NCBI RefSeq assembly: GCF_016862435.1
Contig: NZ_BOMY01000034.1
Span: forward strand, 62,001 to 126,000
DNA length: 64,000 nt
Direction of reading: 5' to 3'
Source: Paractinoplanes tereljensis
GTDB lineage: Bacteria > Actinomycetota > Actinomycetes > Mycobacteriales > Micromonosporaceae
Shown here: positions 1 to 8,171 of the stretch, one piece after another
How the letters are laid out: each line of letters begins with the position of its first letter
Numbering within the stretch: position 1 is the stretch's first letter
Made by a program: the position numbers and the translations under genes
The notes under the pieces: model-generated
Seen by the model: only the letters and a program-made list of their open reading frames with translations
The model's database searches: none
Told to the model about the DNA's origin: nothing

Positions 1-61
1 TCAGCGCCACCGGCCACAGCCGAACCGGGCGCGGCGCCTGGGTCTCCACTACGTCGGTCAC
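1..61 (-). CDS. possible 5' end of a gene leaving the window
   Basis: Reading leftwards from a GTG at 61-59 gives an open frame of 20 codons, beginning MTDVVETQAPRP, that runs off the window edge. Third codon positions are almost all G or C, as in the neighbouring genes. The start of the kinase-FIST unit's 3' end lies only 57 bp away. There is no strong ribosome binding site and too little protein to name a family. This could equally be spacer DNA. Confidence 0.35.
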   Translation of the reverse strand, partial: MTDVVETQAPRPVRLWPVAL

Positions 62-118
62 GGCGCCGAAATTACAACAACACGCGCCGATCCGATGCCC
101 CGTGCGAACCGGAGGGCG

Positions 119-2299
119 TCACTCCGGAGTCGTGTCCGGCACGTGGGTGGGGATGGTGATGGTGAACTCGGCGCCCGCTCCGGGGCTGGACCTGACGTGG
201 ATGGTGCCGCCGTGTTTCTGGACGATGGTGGCGTACGCCATGCTCAGCCCTTGTCCGGTGCCCTTGCCGACCTCCTTGGTGGTGAAGAAGGGGTCGTAGA
301 TCCGCTGCTGGGTGGCGTCGTCCATGCCGATTCCGTCGTCGGCCACGACGATCCGGATCTCGTCCGGTGCCCGCGCGGTGCGCACCGTGATGTGACCGAG
401 CCCGCCGCCACGCTGCGATGCGGCCGCCTCGACCGCGTGCGCGGAATTGACGATGAGGTTGAGGATGACCTGCTTGAGCTCGCCCTCGTAGCAGGGCACG
501 AGGCCGACGTCGGCGCCTAGGTCGAGGGTCAGTTCGGCGTGGTACTTCCATTCGTTGCGGGCGACCTGAGAGGTGCTCTCGACCGCGCGGTTGAGGTCGA
601 CGTCACCACGGCCGTGTCCGGGGTGCGAGAAGTCCTTCATGGCCCGGACGATCTGGGCGACCCGGGCGAGCCCCTCCAGCGACTCGGTCATCGCGGTGGG
701 CACCTCGGTGACGAGGAAGTCGAGGTCGAGGTCAGGATCGACGGCGACGATGGGCTCACGGACCTGAGTGACGGCGTTCAGCAGCTGGGTGAAGGACTGT
801 TCGACGAACCGGGTGTTGTCGGAGATGAACTGGATCGGGGTATTGATCTCGTGAGCGATGCCGGCCGCGAGCTGGCCGATAGCCTCGAGACGGTTGGTCT
901 GGTTGAGCTGGCGTTCCAGCGCGCTGATCCGGGTGACGTCGGCGCCGATCCCGATGACGCCGACCCGGCCGTCGCCCACGGGCTGGGGCAGCGCGCTCAT
1001 CAGGACGGTACGCACGGTGCGATCCGGGCCGGTCACGGTGGCGTGATGGTCGACGATCGGCTCGCCGGTGTCCAGGACGCGGGCTTCCAATTGGGACAGC
1101 AGCCGGGCGAGGTCGTCGGCCGCGCCGATTTCGTTCTCGGTGCGGCCGGTGAGATCGCTGCCGGCCGGTAGTCCGCGGGTGGCCAGGAACGCCGCGTTGT
1201 GACCCACGTAGCGACCCTCGGCGTCCTTCCAGTAGATGAGGTGCGGAATCGACGAGATGACCCCGGTCAGCACCGCCTTCTCCACCGACAGCTCGTCGGC
1301 GAGCGCCTCGGCACGGTTCTTGGCCGCCTGCTGGGCCTGCTCGGCGTTGTACCGCTTGGTGATGTCCCGTTCGACGGCCATCAGGCTGACGACGCCCTCG
1401 TCGTCCGTGACCCGGTACAGCACGACGCGCATCCAGCAGGGCCGCCCGTCCTTGGTCCGGCTCTCGAACTCGGGCAGCACCATCGAGCCGCCGACGGCTA
1501 GCGCGGCGAGGTCGACGAGGGGGAGGGTATCGGTGCCGAGGAGGTCGGCGCGCAGCCGCCCGGTCGCCTCCGCCCGGGTGTACCCGCTCAGTTTGGTGAA
1601 GGCGTCGTTGACCCACTCGATCCGGCCCTCGGTGTCGGCGATCACGACGCCGTCCTCCATGTGCCGGGCTACCAGGGCCAGCCGGGAGGCCTCGCGGGTG
1701 GCCTGGCGCAGCTCCTCCTGAATACGGACGGCGTTCGTCTCGTCGGTGAGGGTGAGCACCGCCTGGGCGTCGCCGTGGCCGCGCACCGGGTCGGCCCGCA
1801 TCCGCCACCAGCGCGGGCCCTCGGCCGTCTCGACCTGATGGGCGGCGGTGACCTGGCTCGACTGGTTGTCCAGCATGAGCCGCACCATGGTGGCTGCCTC
1901 GCGGGTCAGCGCGCCGAGCCCGTCCGTCGCCCCGCCGGCCAGCTTGAAGAAGCTGGTCGCGGTGCGGTCACCACTCGCGCGGTTCAGCATCGTGCCCCAC
2001 ACCTGGTTGGTGTCGACGATCCGGCCGTCACCGTCCAGGATGCACAACCCCGCGTCGATCGAGTCGACGACGGCCCGCAGCAGCTGTTCGGCGTTGCGGA
2101 TGCGCTCGGTGCGTTCGACCAGACGGCGCTGCAACGTCATGTTGCGCTGCCAGGTGGCCAGGGCCGAACTGTCCGGTTCCCCGGTGGTGCGCCGCTCGGC
2201 CGCGACGATCAGGGCGTCGATGGTGCGCCGCTGTTCCTCGACCGTCCGGCGCAGCACCGCGGTCTCGTCGGTCCCCGGCCTCGTCGCCGTGTCGGTCAT
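119..2299 (-). CDS. soluble multi-PAS sensor histidine kinase
   Basis: A 726-residue cytoplasmic histidine kinase with no membrane segment. It has an N-terminal helical region, then three PAS-like domains (about 85-200, 210-330 and 340-465). A HisKA phosphoacceptor region follows with AHEINTPIQF, phosphorylated His near 483, then a HATPase domain with N-box LNLIVNSAHA, DDGIGMD and GTGQGLS. The start is an ATG with GAGGAGA just upstream. It lies 18 bp behind the FIST gene on the same strand, so the two are very likely one operon in which FIST controls this kinase. Its catalytic core closely resembles that of the membrane kinase at 4763, so the two are paralogues. Likely partners are the divergent response regulators at 3563 and 6910. 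The signal is unknown. Confidence 0.9.
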   Translation of the reverse strand: MTDTATRPGTDETAVLRRTVEEQRRTIDALIVAAERRTTGEPDSSALATWQRNMTLQRRLVERTERIRNAEQLLRAVVDSIDAGLCILDGDGRIVDTNQVWGTMLNRASGDRTATSFFKLAGGATDGLGALTREAATMVRLMLDNQSSQVTAAHQVETAEGPRWWRMRADPVRGHGDAQAVLTLTDETNAVRIQEELRQATREASRLALVARHMEDGVVIADTEGRIEWVNDAFTKLSGYTRAEATGRLRADLLGTDTLPLVDLAALAVGGSMVLPEFESRTKDGRPCWMRVVLYRVTDDEGVVSLMAVERDITKRYNAEQAQQAAKNRAEALADELSVEKAVLTGVISSIPHLIYWKDAEGRYVGHNAAFLATRGLPAGSDLTGRTENEIGAADDLARLLSQLEARVLDTGEPIVDHHATVTGPDRTVRTVLMSALPQPVGDGRVGVIGIGADVTRISALERQLNQTNRLEAIGQLAAGIAHEINTPIQFISDNTRFVEQSFTQLLNAVTQVREPIVAVDPDLDLDFLVTEVPTAMTESLEGLARVAQIVRAMKDFSHPGHGRGDVDLNRAVESTSQVARNEWKYHAELTLDLGADVGLVPCYEGELKQVILNLIVNSAHAVEAAASQRGGGLGHITVRTARAPDEIRIVVADDGIGMDDATQQRIYDPFFTTKEVGKGTGQGLSMAYATIVQKHGGTIHVRSSPGAGAEFTITIPTHVPDTTPE

Positions 2300-2317
2300 C
2301 GGGTCTCCTCGGATCGG

Positions 2318-3457
2318 TCAGCCGAACGCCACAGCCACCAGGGAATGGTTCATGTGCATTCCGTTGAACTGCTCGCCGTACGTGCTGAAGCCGATCGCCC
2401 GGTGCTCGGCGAGGAACTCGCCCACCTCGTCGGCCAGCCCGTGTTCTTCGAACTCCAGGCGGCGCAGGATGCAGTCGAAGGTGAGCACGGCGCTGATCGA
2501 GCCGAGTTCAGCGCCGACCGCGTCGAACCGCTCGGCGAGCTTCTCCAGCATTCCCACCGGGCGGCCGAGCCGCAGGACGTCACCGGTGTCGACCCGGGCC
2601 AACAGGCTCAGCGACTCGTCGTCGTTGAGCGCGGCGATGCTGCGGATCCAGCTCGACCCGGCCGCCTTCAGCAGCAGCGGATGCGTCGAGAACGTCGTCG
2701 GCCCGATGTCGGCCAGGTCAGCGCCGACCGCCTCCGCGTACGCCGAGGCAGCGGGCCGTCCGTTGAACTCCCGGATGATCCGCCGGTCGGCGTCCACATC
2801 GGTCGCCACCAGGATGGTGTCGGTGGGGTCGTGATGTTGTAACCGAAACAGCAGGAACGGCGCCTCGGCCCGGACCAGGGTGACCGTGGCGGTGTTGACC
2901 AGGAACTTTCCGTCGTGATAGACGGCGGTGTGCGCGAAGGTCAGATCGTCGCCGGCCGAGCCGCCCACGATCGGTACGTCGCCCAGCGTCGCCATCAGGT
3001 TCGCGGCCAGCAGGTCCTCGTTACGGGTGAGCCCGTCGGTGAGCAACACCGCGAAGCCCTCGCCGTCGTCGGCGAGCTCCGCCCGCAGCCCGGCCAGGGC
3101 CGAGCCGGCCTGTTCGACGGCGGTGGCGGTGTCGTCGAGCGGACCGACGGTTATCGTCCGGGTCCGGAGGCCGCCTCCGGTGAGCGCGGCCGCGCAGATG
3201 CCGGTCCGCTCGTAACCGTTCGGTCCGATGTTTCCGGAGCTTGTGCATCCGATGACCTGGTCGCCGAAGTGCTGCTTGAGTGCCGGTCCCACCACCTCGA
3301 GGTCGTAACCGGTCGAGACGAACACGGTGTAGAGATCGGCCTGGGAACCAAGCGCGGCGGCGATCTCGGCCACCGCGGCGGCGCCGTCGGGCAGGTGCGA
3401 CGCCACGGATGCGGCGGAGATGTGCTGCCCGCTTCGGGGCAGAGTCGTCGTGACCAT
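2318..3457 (-). CDS. FIST-domain ligand-sensing protein
   Basis: A 379-residue soluble protein with FIST N (about 25-220) and FIST C (about 225-370) domains. Hallmarks seen are IGCTSSGNIG, AVLLTDGL, GGSAGDD and the C-terminal FSTYGEQF, where the family usually has a cysteine or serine in this loop. FIST domains are small-ligand sensors. In NosP of Pseudomonas, Vibrio and Legionella the FIST protein binds haem and NO and controls a co-transcribed histidine kinase. Here it is the first gene of an operon with the kinase at 119-2299. I chose the ATG at 3457 because GGGAGA lies seven bases upstream; longer reading frames upstream are antisense to the response regulator. Whether it binds haem, NO or an amino acid cannot be told from the sequence. 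Confidence 0.85.
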   Translation of the reverse strand: MVTTTLPRSGQHISAASVASHLPDGAAAVAEIAAALGSQADLYTVFVSTGYDLEVVGPALKQHFGDQVIGCTSSGNIGPNGYERTGICAAALTGGGLRTRTITVGPLDDTATAVEQAGSALAGLRAELADDGEGFAVLLTDGLTRNEDLLAANLMATLGDVPIVGGSAGDDLTFAHTAVYHDGKFLVNTATVTLVRAEAPFLLFRLQHHDPTDTILVATDVDADRRIIREFNGRPAASAYAEAVGADLADIGPTTFSTHPLLLKAAGSSWIRSIAALNDDESLSLLARVDTGDVLRLGRPVGMLEKLAERFDAVGAELGSISAVLTFDCILRRLEFEEHGLADEVGEFLAEHRAIGFSTYGEQFNGMHMNHSLVAVAFG

Positions 3458-3562
3458 GAATTTCTCCCGTCTGCCGCCTTTCCTTTCGACCCCGCGGCAG
3501 CGGAGCTTAGCTGAGCTGAGCATTTGCCCATCATTCCGGCGTACGAGACATATGCTGCGCAC

Positions 3563-4654
3563 GTGGCTGAGCGCATACTGATGGTCGACGACGAACAGCG
3601 GCTCCTGGACGGGCTCCGGCGCTCGCTGCACGGCCGCTACGCCATCGACTTCGCCACGTCGGGCGCCGACGGGCTCGCGCAGATCGCGGGCGCCCCCGGC
3701 CCGTACGCGGTCGTGGTGTCCGACATGATGATGCCGGTCATGAACGGCGCGGAGTTCCTCGCGCGTACCCGCGAGGTCAGCCCCGACTCGGTGCAGATCA
3801 TCCTCAGCGGCCAGGCCGACCTGACCTCCACCATCGCCGCCGTCAACGACGGGAACCTGTTCCGCTTCCTCACCAAGCCGTGCGAACCGGACCACCTGAC
3901 CCGCGCTCTGGACGCCGCCCTGCACCAGCACCAACTCGTCATAGCCGAGCGGGAACTGCTGCAGCGCACCCTCGACGGCACCGTGGAGCTGCTGACCGAC
4001 CTGATGAAGGCGGCCAGCCCGCTGGCCGCGGCCCGCAGCGAGCAGGTCCGCGCCCTCGTCGACGCGGTCGCCCCGGCCGAGGCCTGGGAACCACGGATCG
4101 CCGCACTGCTCGGGCAGGTGGGGCTGCTCGCCATCCCCGGTGAGGTCCTCGCCCAGGTTCGGGCCGGCGTGCCGCTGGACCAGGAGGCCGAGGCGCTGTT
4201 CCGCAGCCATCCCCGGCTGGCATACGAGCTGACCAGGCGCATCCCCCGGCTCGAACGCGTCGCCGAGTGGGTGGCCGCGCAGCCGGTCGCGGCCGGGGCG
4301 ACACCGGCCGGCACGGTCGACGACGACCAAGCGCCCTACGCCGCCGCGATCGCCTTCGTCGTGGGGGTGGAGGCGGGCGGATCACCGGCGTCGGTCGCCG
4401 CCGGGCTCGCCGGCTACCCGAGAGAACTCGTCGATTCCCTGCTGCGGGCGTACACGACCGCGAAGGTGCGCAAACCCCGGAAGGTCGCCGGGGCCGAACT
4501 CATGGTGGGCATGATGGTCGACCAGGACGTCATCACGACCAGCGGGCTCGTCCTGGTGCGGGGCGGCGAACTGCTGAGCGAGACGATGGCCATCCGTCTG
4601 CGGCACTTCGCCGAGGGCGTCGGCATCGTCGAACCGGTGGCCGTACTTGTCTGA
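3563..4654 (+). CDS. response regulator with degenerate HD-GYP-like output
   Basis: A 363-residue protein. The N-terminal receiver (about 3-120) has MVDDE, phospho-acceptor Asp54 in VVVSDMMMP, the IILSGQ loop and KPC, as in RpfG-type regulators. The middle (about 185-235) aligns by eye to the HD-GYP core, but HDIGK is replaced by GQVGL and the histidine dyads are missing, so it should not hydrolyse c-di-GMP. The C-terminal 60 residues have the VGMMVDQDVITTSGLVLV pattern found at the end of such regulators. The GTG at 3563 gives the proper receiver start (VAERILMVDDE); a TTG 39 bases upstream is less likely. It is transcribed away from the FIST-kinase operon and lies 108 bp before the kinase at 4763, with a hairpin between. 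Confidence 0.85.
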   Translation: MAERILMVDDEQRLLDGLRRSLHGRYAIDFATSGADGLAQIAGAPGPYAVVVSDMMMPVMNGAEFLARTREVSPDSVQIILSGQADLTSTIAAVNDGNLFRFLTKPCEPDHLTRALDAALHQHQLVIAERELLQRTLDGTVELLTDLMKAASPLAAARSEQVRALVDAVAPAEAWEPRIAALLGQVGLLAIPGEVLAQVRAGVPLDQEAEALFRSHPRLAYELTRRIPRLERVAEWVAAQPVAAGATPAGTVDDDQAPYAAAIAFVVGVEAGGSPASVAAGLAGYPRELVDSLLRAYTTAKVRKPRKVAGAELMVGMMVDQDVITTSGLVLVRGGELLSETMAIRLRHFAEGVGIVEPVAVLV

Positions 4655-4657
4655 CGT

Positions 4658-4678
4658 TGCCCCCGTGGTGCGGGGGCA
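4658..4678 (+). terminator. hairpin after the response regulator
   Basis: Perfect 8-bp arms TGCCCCCG and CGGGGGCA with a five-base loop, starting four bases after the stop codon. There is no T tract, as is usual in actinobacteria. It may end or only attenuate transcription into the kinase at 4763. Confidence 0.55.
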
Positions 4679-4762
4679 CCGGGATTCGCGTCAGTCCGGC
4701 AGCCGATAGGCCGATAGGAACAGATGGCGGCCATTCGCGCAGGCGAAGGACGAGGAGGACCG

Positions 4763-6913
4763 ATGGGAGGACGGGTACGCCGCGTCATCTCGTACTGGGC
4801 CCGCGAGCAGGACAGCATGCTCGGACAGGTCCGTCCGCTCTTCCTGACGTTGTGCGTGATCTGGACGCTGCTCGGTGTCGCCCGGGCAGACCTGACCGGT
4901 ACGGGCGAGCCCTACGTGACGATCGGTGCCGTCACCGCGGTGCTGGTGCCCTTGGTCGTGGGCTACCGCCGCGGCGGCCTTCCGCGCTGGACCTGGGTCG
5001 TCGAAGGTGTCGGCGTGTGCGTCATCGCCACCGGTTCGGGGCACGCGATCACGTTCGGCCTGCTCTTCGTGTGGGTAAACTTCCGGGCCCTGTACGGCTC
5101 CTTGACCGACCAGATCATCGGCGGCAGCACCGTTGCCGGGATCATGGTGGCGGGCGCGGTGTTCCTGCACATCCCGGTACCCGACGCGCTCTCCATGCTG
5201 GTGGCGGCGTTCCTCGGCCTGATCGTCAACCATGTGCTGGCGCGCGGCATCCGGGGCCGGGACCGGGCGGCCATCCGGGAACGGGCGATGGCCAAGGCGG
5301 GCGCGCAGTTCGCGGCCTCGAACAGCCGGTCGGATGCCACGGCCGTCGCGGTCACGGCGGCGCTGACCATGGACCCCGACGCGCGGGCCACCCTGATCGC
5401 CATCGTGGCCGGCGGCAACGCGCGGATCATCGGTGCCGACGGCGAACTACAACCGGAGGTGGTCGGCCGGGTGGCGCCGGTCGACCAACTGGGCGACGAG
5501 ATTCGCGCGGCCCTGGTGCCCGGCGGGTTCGCGCTGGTGAGCGGCGAGGCCGCCGCTCACCTCGCGCAGGTGTTCCAGCTGACGCCCGCTGCCGCCGTCG
5601 CGGTGGCACCGCTGGCCGTGCACGACGATGTGTTCGGCATGATCGTGCTGCTGCTCACCCGGCGCCCGCCGGACGACCTGGAGGCCGCGCTCACGACGCT
5701 GGCCGACGCGGCCGCTCTGACTCTCGATCAGCAACTGAGCCGGTCCCGGTTGAAGATCGTGGTTGAGCACTCGCCGGACGCCCTCATCCTGGCGAGCGAA
5801 CGGGGGATCATCCGGTTCGTCAATCCGGCTGCCGAGAGGCTGCTAGACCGGTCCGCAGCCGAACTGCTCGGCAGCGACATGCGGCTGCTGCTGAATCCGG
5901 AGGATCTGGCGGCCACCCTGGCCGCTCCCACGGCGGTGGCGCAGACCTGCCGGATCCGCGGCCGGGAGGACCGGGCCTGGACCGAGACCGAGGCGGTGGT
6001 CGAGTACGTCACCGAGCACGACGGCTCGCGCAGCATCGTGTTCAACGCCCGGGACGTCTCGGAGCGCCGGCGGCTGGAGATGGAGCTGCAGCACTCGCGG
6101 AGACTCCAGTCGGTGGGCCGCCTGGCCGCCGGTGTCGCCCATGAGATCAACACGCCGATCCAGTTCATCGGTGACAACGTCCGCTTCATCGAGGAGGCGT
6201 TCACCGGGTTCGTCAAGGTCCTCGACGCGTACGAGAAGCTGTGCCCCGCCGAGGCGGCCGCCCCGATCGAGGAGGTGATCGAGGCGGCTGATCTCGAGTA
6301 CCTCCGGGAAGAGACGCCGATCGCCATCGGGCAGTGCCTCGAGGGCGTCACTCAGGTGGCCCACATCGTGCGGGCCATGAAAGCGTTCGGGCACCCGGGT
6401 GGCGAGGCGAAGGAGCCCGCCGACCTGAACGAGGCGATCCAGAACACGATCATCGTGGCGGCCAACGAGATCAATTTCGTCGCCGACGTCACGACCGATC
6501 TGGCCGATCTGCCGATGGTTCCGTGCCGGATCGGCGACATCAACCAGACCATGCTCAACCTGATCATCAACGCGGCCCACGCGATCGAGTCGGCGAACCG
6601 GGGGCGCGGCACGATCCACATCACCACCCAGGTCCAGCGGGACCACGCCGTCATCGAGGTGGCCGACACCGGCACCGGCGTGTCACCGGAGATCGCGGAC
6701 AAGCTGTTCGACCCGTTCTTCACCACCAGGGACGTCGGTGGCGGCACCGGGCAGGGCCTCGCGCTCGTACGGACGTTGGTGGTGGACCGCCACGGCGGCG
6801 AAGTCGACTTCACCACCGAGCCCGGCGCCGGCACGACGTTCCGGGTACTCCTGCCCTTGCAGAACCCCACCGCACCGCATCGCGCCGAAGACATCATGGA
6901 GGCGGCAGCGTGA
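4763..6913 (+). CDS. membrane sensor histidine kinase (GAF-like, PAS)
   Basis: A 716-residue protein. Five or six hydrophobic segments fill residues about 17-155, followed by a GAF-like region (170-320), a PAS domain (about 330-450), HisKA with AHEINTPIQF (His near 460) and HATPase with LNLIINAAHA, DTGTGV and GTGQGLA. The ATG at 4763 has GAGGAGGA upstream and is preferred to an ATG 39 bases earlier. The end overlaps the next gene by GTGA, so kinase and receiver-HDOD regulator are translationally coupled and almost certainly partners. The catalytic core is paralogous to the FIST-linked kinase at 119-2299, which suggests both may feed the same regulators. Confidence 0.9.
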   Translation: MGGRVRRVISYWAREQDSMLGQVRPLFLTLCVIWTLLGVARADLTGTGEPYVTIGAVTAVLVPLVVGYRRGGLPRWTWVVEGVGVCVIATGSGHAITFGLLFVWVNFRALYGSLTDQIIGGSTVAGIMVAGAVFLHIPVPDALSMLVAAFLGLIVNHVLARGIRGRDRAAIRERAMAKAGAQFAASNSRSDATAVAVTAALTMDPDARATLIAIVAGGNARIIGADGELQPEVVGRVAPVDQLGDEIRAALVPGGFALVSGEAAAHLAQVFQLTPAAAVAVAPLAVHDDVFGMIVLLLTRRPPDDLEAALTTLADAAALTLDQQLSRSRLKIVVEHSPDALILASERGIIRFVNPAAERLLDRSAAELLGSDMRLLLNPEDLAATLAAPTAVAQTCRIRGREDRAWTETEAVVEYVTEHDGSRSIVFNARDVSERRRLEMELQHSRRLQSVGRLAAGVAHEINTPIQFIGDNVRFIEEAFTGFVKVLDAYEKLCPAEAAAPIEEVIEAADLEYLREETPIAIGQCLEGVTQVAHIVRAMKAFGHPGGEAKEPADLNEAIQNTIIVAANEINFVADVTTDLADLPMVPCRIGDINQTMLNLIINAAHAIESANRGRGTIHITTQVQRDHAVIEVADTGTGVSPEIADKLFDPFFTTRDVGGGTGQGLALVRTLVVDRHGGEVDFTTEPGAGTTFRVLLPLQNPTAPHRAEDIMEAAA

Positions 6914-8163
6914 CTCCGAAACCACACGTCCTGTTCGTGGACGACGAACCGCGCGTCCTCGACGGTCTGCGCCGGATGCTGCGTGGGCAGCGGAACCGCT
7001 GGGAGATGTCGTTCGCCGGCGGCGGAGCCGAGGCGCTCGTCCTGCTCGGCGAACGGCATTGCGACGTGGTCGTCTCCGACTTCCGGATGCCGGAGATCGA
7101 CGGGGCCGCGCTGCTGGAGAAGGTACGAACGCTCTCGCCGGACACCGCCCGGATCATTCTGAGCGGCCAGACCAGTGCCGACAACGTCATGCGAGTAATG
7201 ACGCTCGCTCACCAGTTCCTCAACAAACCGGCCACCTCGGACGAGATCATCGAGGCGATCGAACAGGTACTGGGTGCCCAGGAGACGACCTCGGCCAGCG
7301 CCGGCCTCATCAGCGACGTCTCCGGCGTGCAGTCGCTGCCGAGCCCGCCGGCGCTGCTCGCAGAGCTGCTCGGCGTGCTCGAGGACGAGAAGGCGAGTGC
7401 CTCGTCGATCGGCCAGGTGATCGGGGGAGACCCGGCGGTGGCTGCCAAGATCCTCAACCTCGCGAACTCCTCGGCGTGCACCGCCGGCCGCCGGCTCGCC
7501 GATATCACGCAGGCCGTCGCGCTGCTGGGCACGAACGTCGTACGAGGGCTGGTGCTGCTGCATGACATCGTGAGCGTCTTCACCGAAGGTGTGCACCTGC
7601 CCGCGGCCTGGCTGGACGCCCTCAACACGCACTCGGTGCAGTGCGCCCAGCTCGCCAACCGGCTGGCCACCGGGAAGGACTGGGCCTCGCACGCCTTCAC
7701 GGCCGGGCTGCTGCACGAGGTCGGTCAGCTCGTGCTCGCGACATCCCGCCCCGACCCGTTCGGCGTCGTCGTGAGCGAGTGGCGGCAGGCGGGCGAGGCG
7801 GCCGAGACCGCTGCGGCCGGCGCGAACGGCCCGGACAGTGACGCGAGGGGTGCCCCTGCCCTCGGCGAGCTCGAGTCCGCTGGCCTCGGCACCTCGCACA
7901 GCGACGCCGGCGCCAGCCTGCTGTCGCTGTGGGGACTGCCCTCGGAGATCGTCGAGGCCGCCGCCCGGCACGCCCGGACCGAGACGCCCACCACGGCCGA
8001 GGACCTGAATGCCGCGGTGGCGCTCGCACACGCGGCGGTGGAACAGGAGTTCGGCCCGGTGTGCGGGGCCCGCCCGACAAGCCCGATCGACGAGACGACG
8101 CTCGGTCCCGCCGAGCGCAACCACCTCCACCGGTGGCGGGCCGCACTGCGTCCGCCGGAGTGA
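6910..8163 (+). CDS. response regulator with HDOD output domain
   Basis: A 417-residue protein. The receiver (about 5-120) has FVDDEP, acceptor Asp57 in VVVSDFRMP, IILSGQ and NKPA. It is followed by an HDOD domain (about 135-330) with SLPSPPALLAEL, DPAVAAKILNLANSS, AVALLGTNVVRGL and LLHEVGQLVLA. HDOD domains are HD-superfamily folds lacking the metal-binding HD pair and act as signalling scaffolds. The GTG start overlaps the stop of the upstream kinase, which marks a cognate pair. Residues around 290-325 contain an acidic, alanine-rich loop that interrupts the HDOD. The gene ends eight bases before the convergent diguanylate cyclase. Confidence 0.9.
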   Translation: MTPKPHVLFVDDEPRVLDGLRRMLRGQRNRWEMSFAGGGAEALVLLGERHCDVVVSDFRMPEIDGAALLEKVRTLSPDTARIILSGQTSADNVMRVMTLAHQFLNKPATSDEIIEAIEQVLGAQETTSASAGLISDVSGVQSLPSPPALLAELLGVLEDEKASASSIGQVIGGDPAVAAKILNLANSSACTAGRRLADITQAVALLGTNVVRGLVLLHDIVSVFTEGVHLPAAWLDALNTHSVQCAQLANRLATGKDWASHAFTAGLLHEVGQLVLATSRPDPFGVVVSEWRQAGEAAETAAAGANGPDSDARGAPALGELESAGLGTSHSDAGASLLSLWGLPSEIVEAAARHARTETPTTAEDLNAAVALAHAAVEQEFGPVCGARPTSPIDETTLGPAERNHLHRWRAALRPPE

Positions 8164-8171
8164 GGCCGTCG

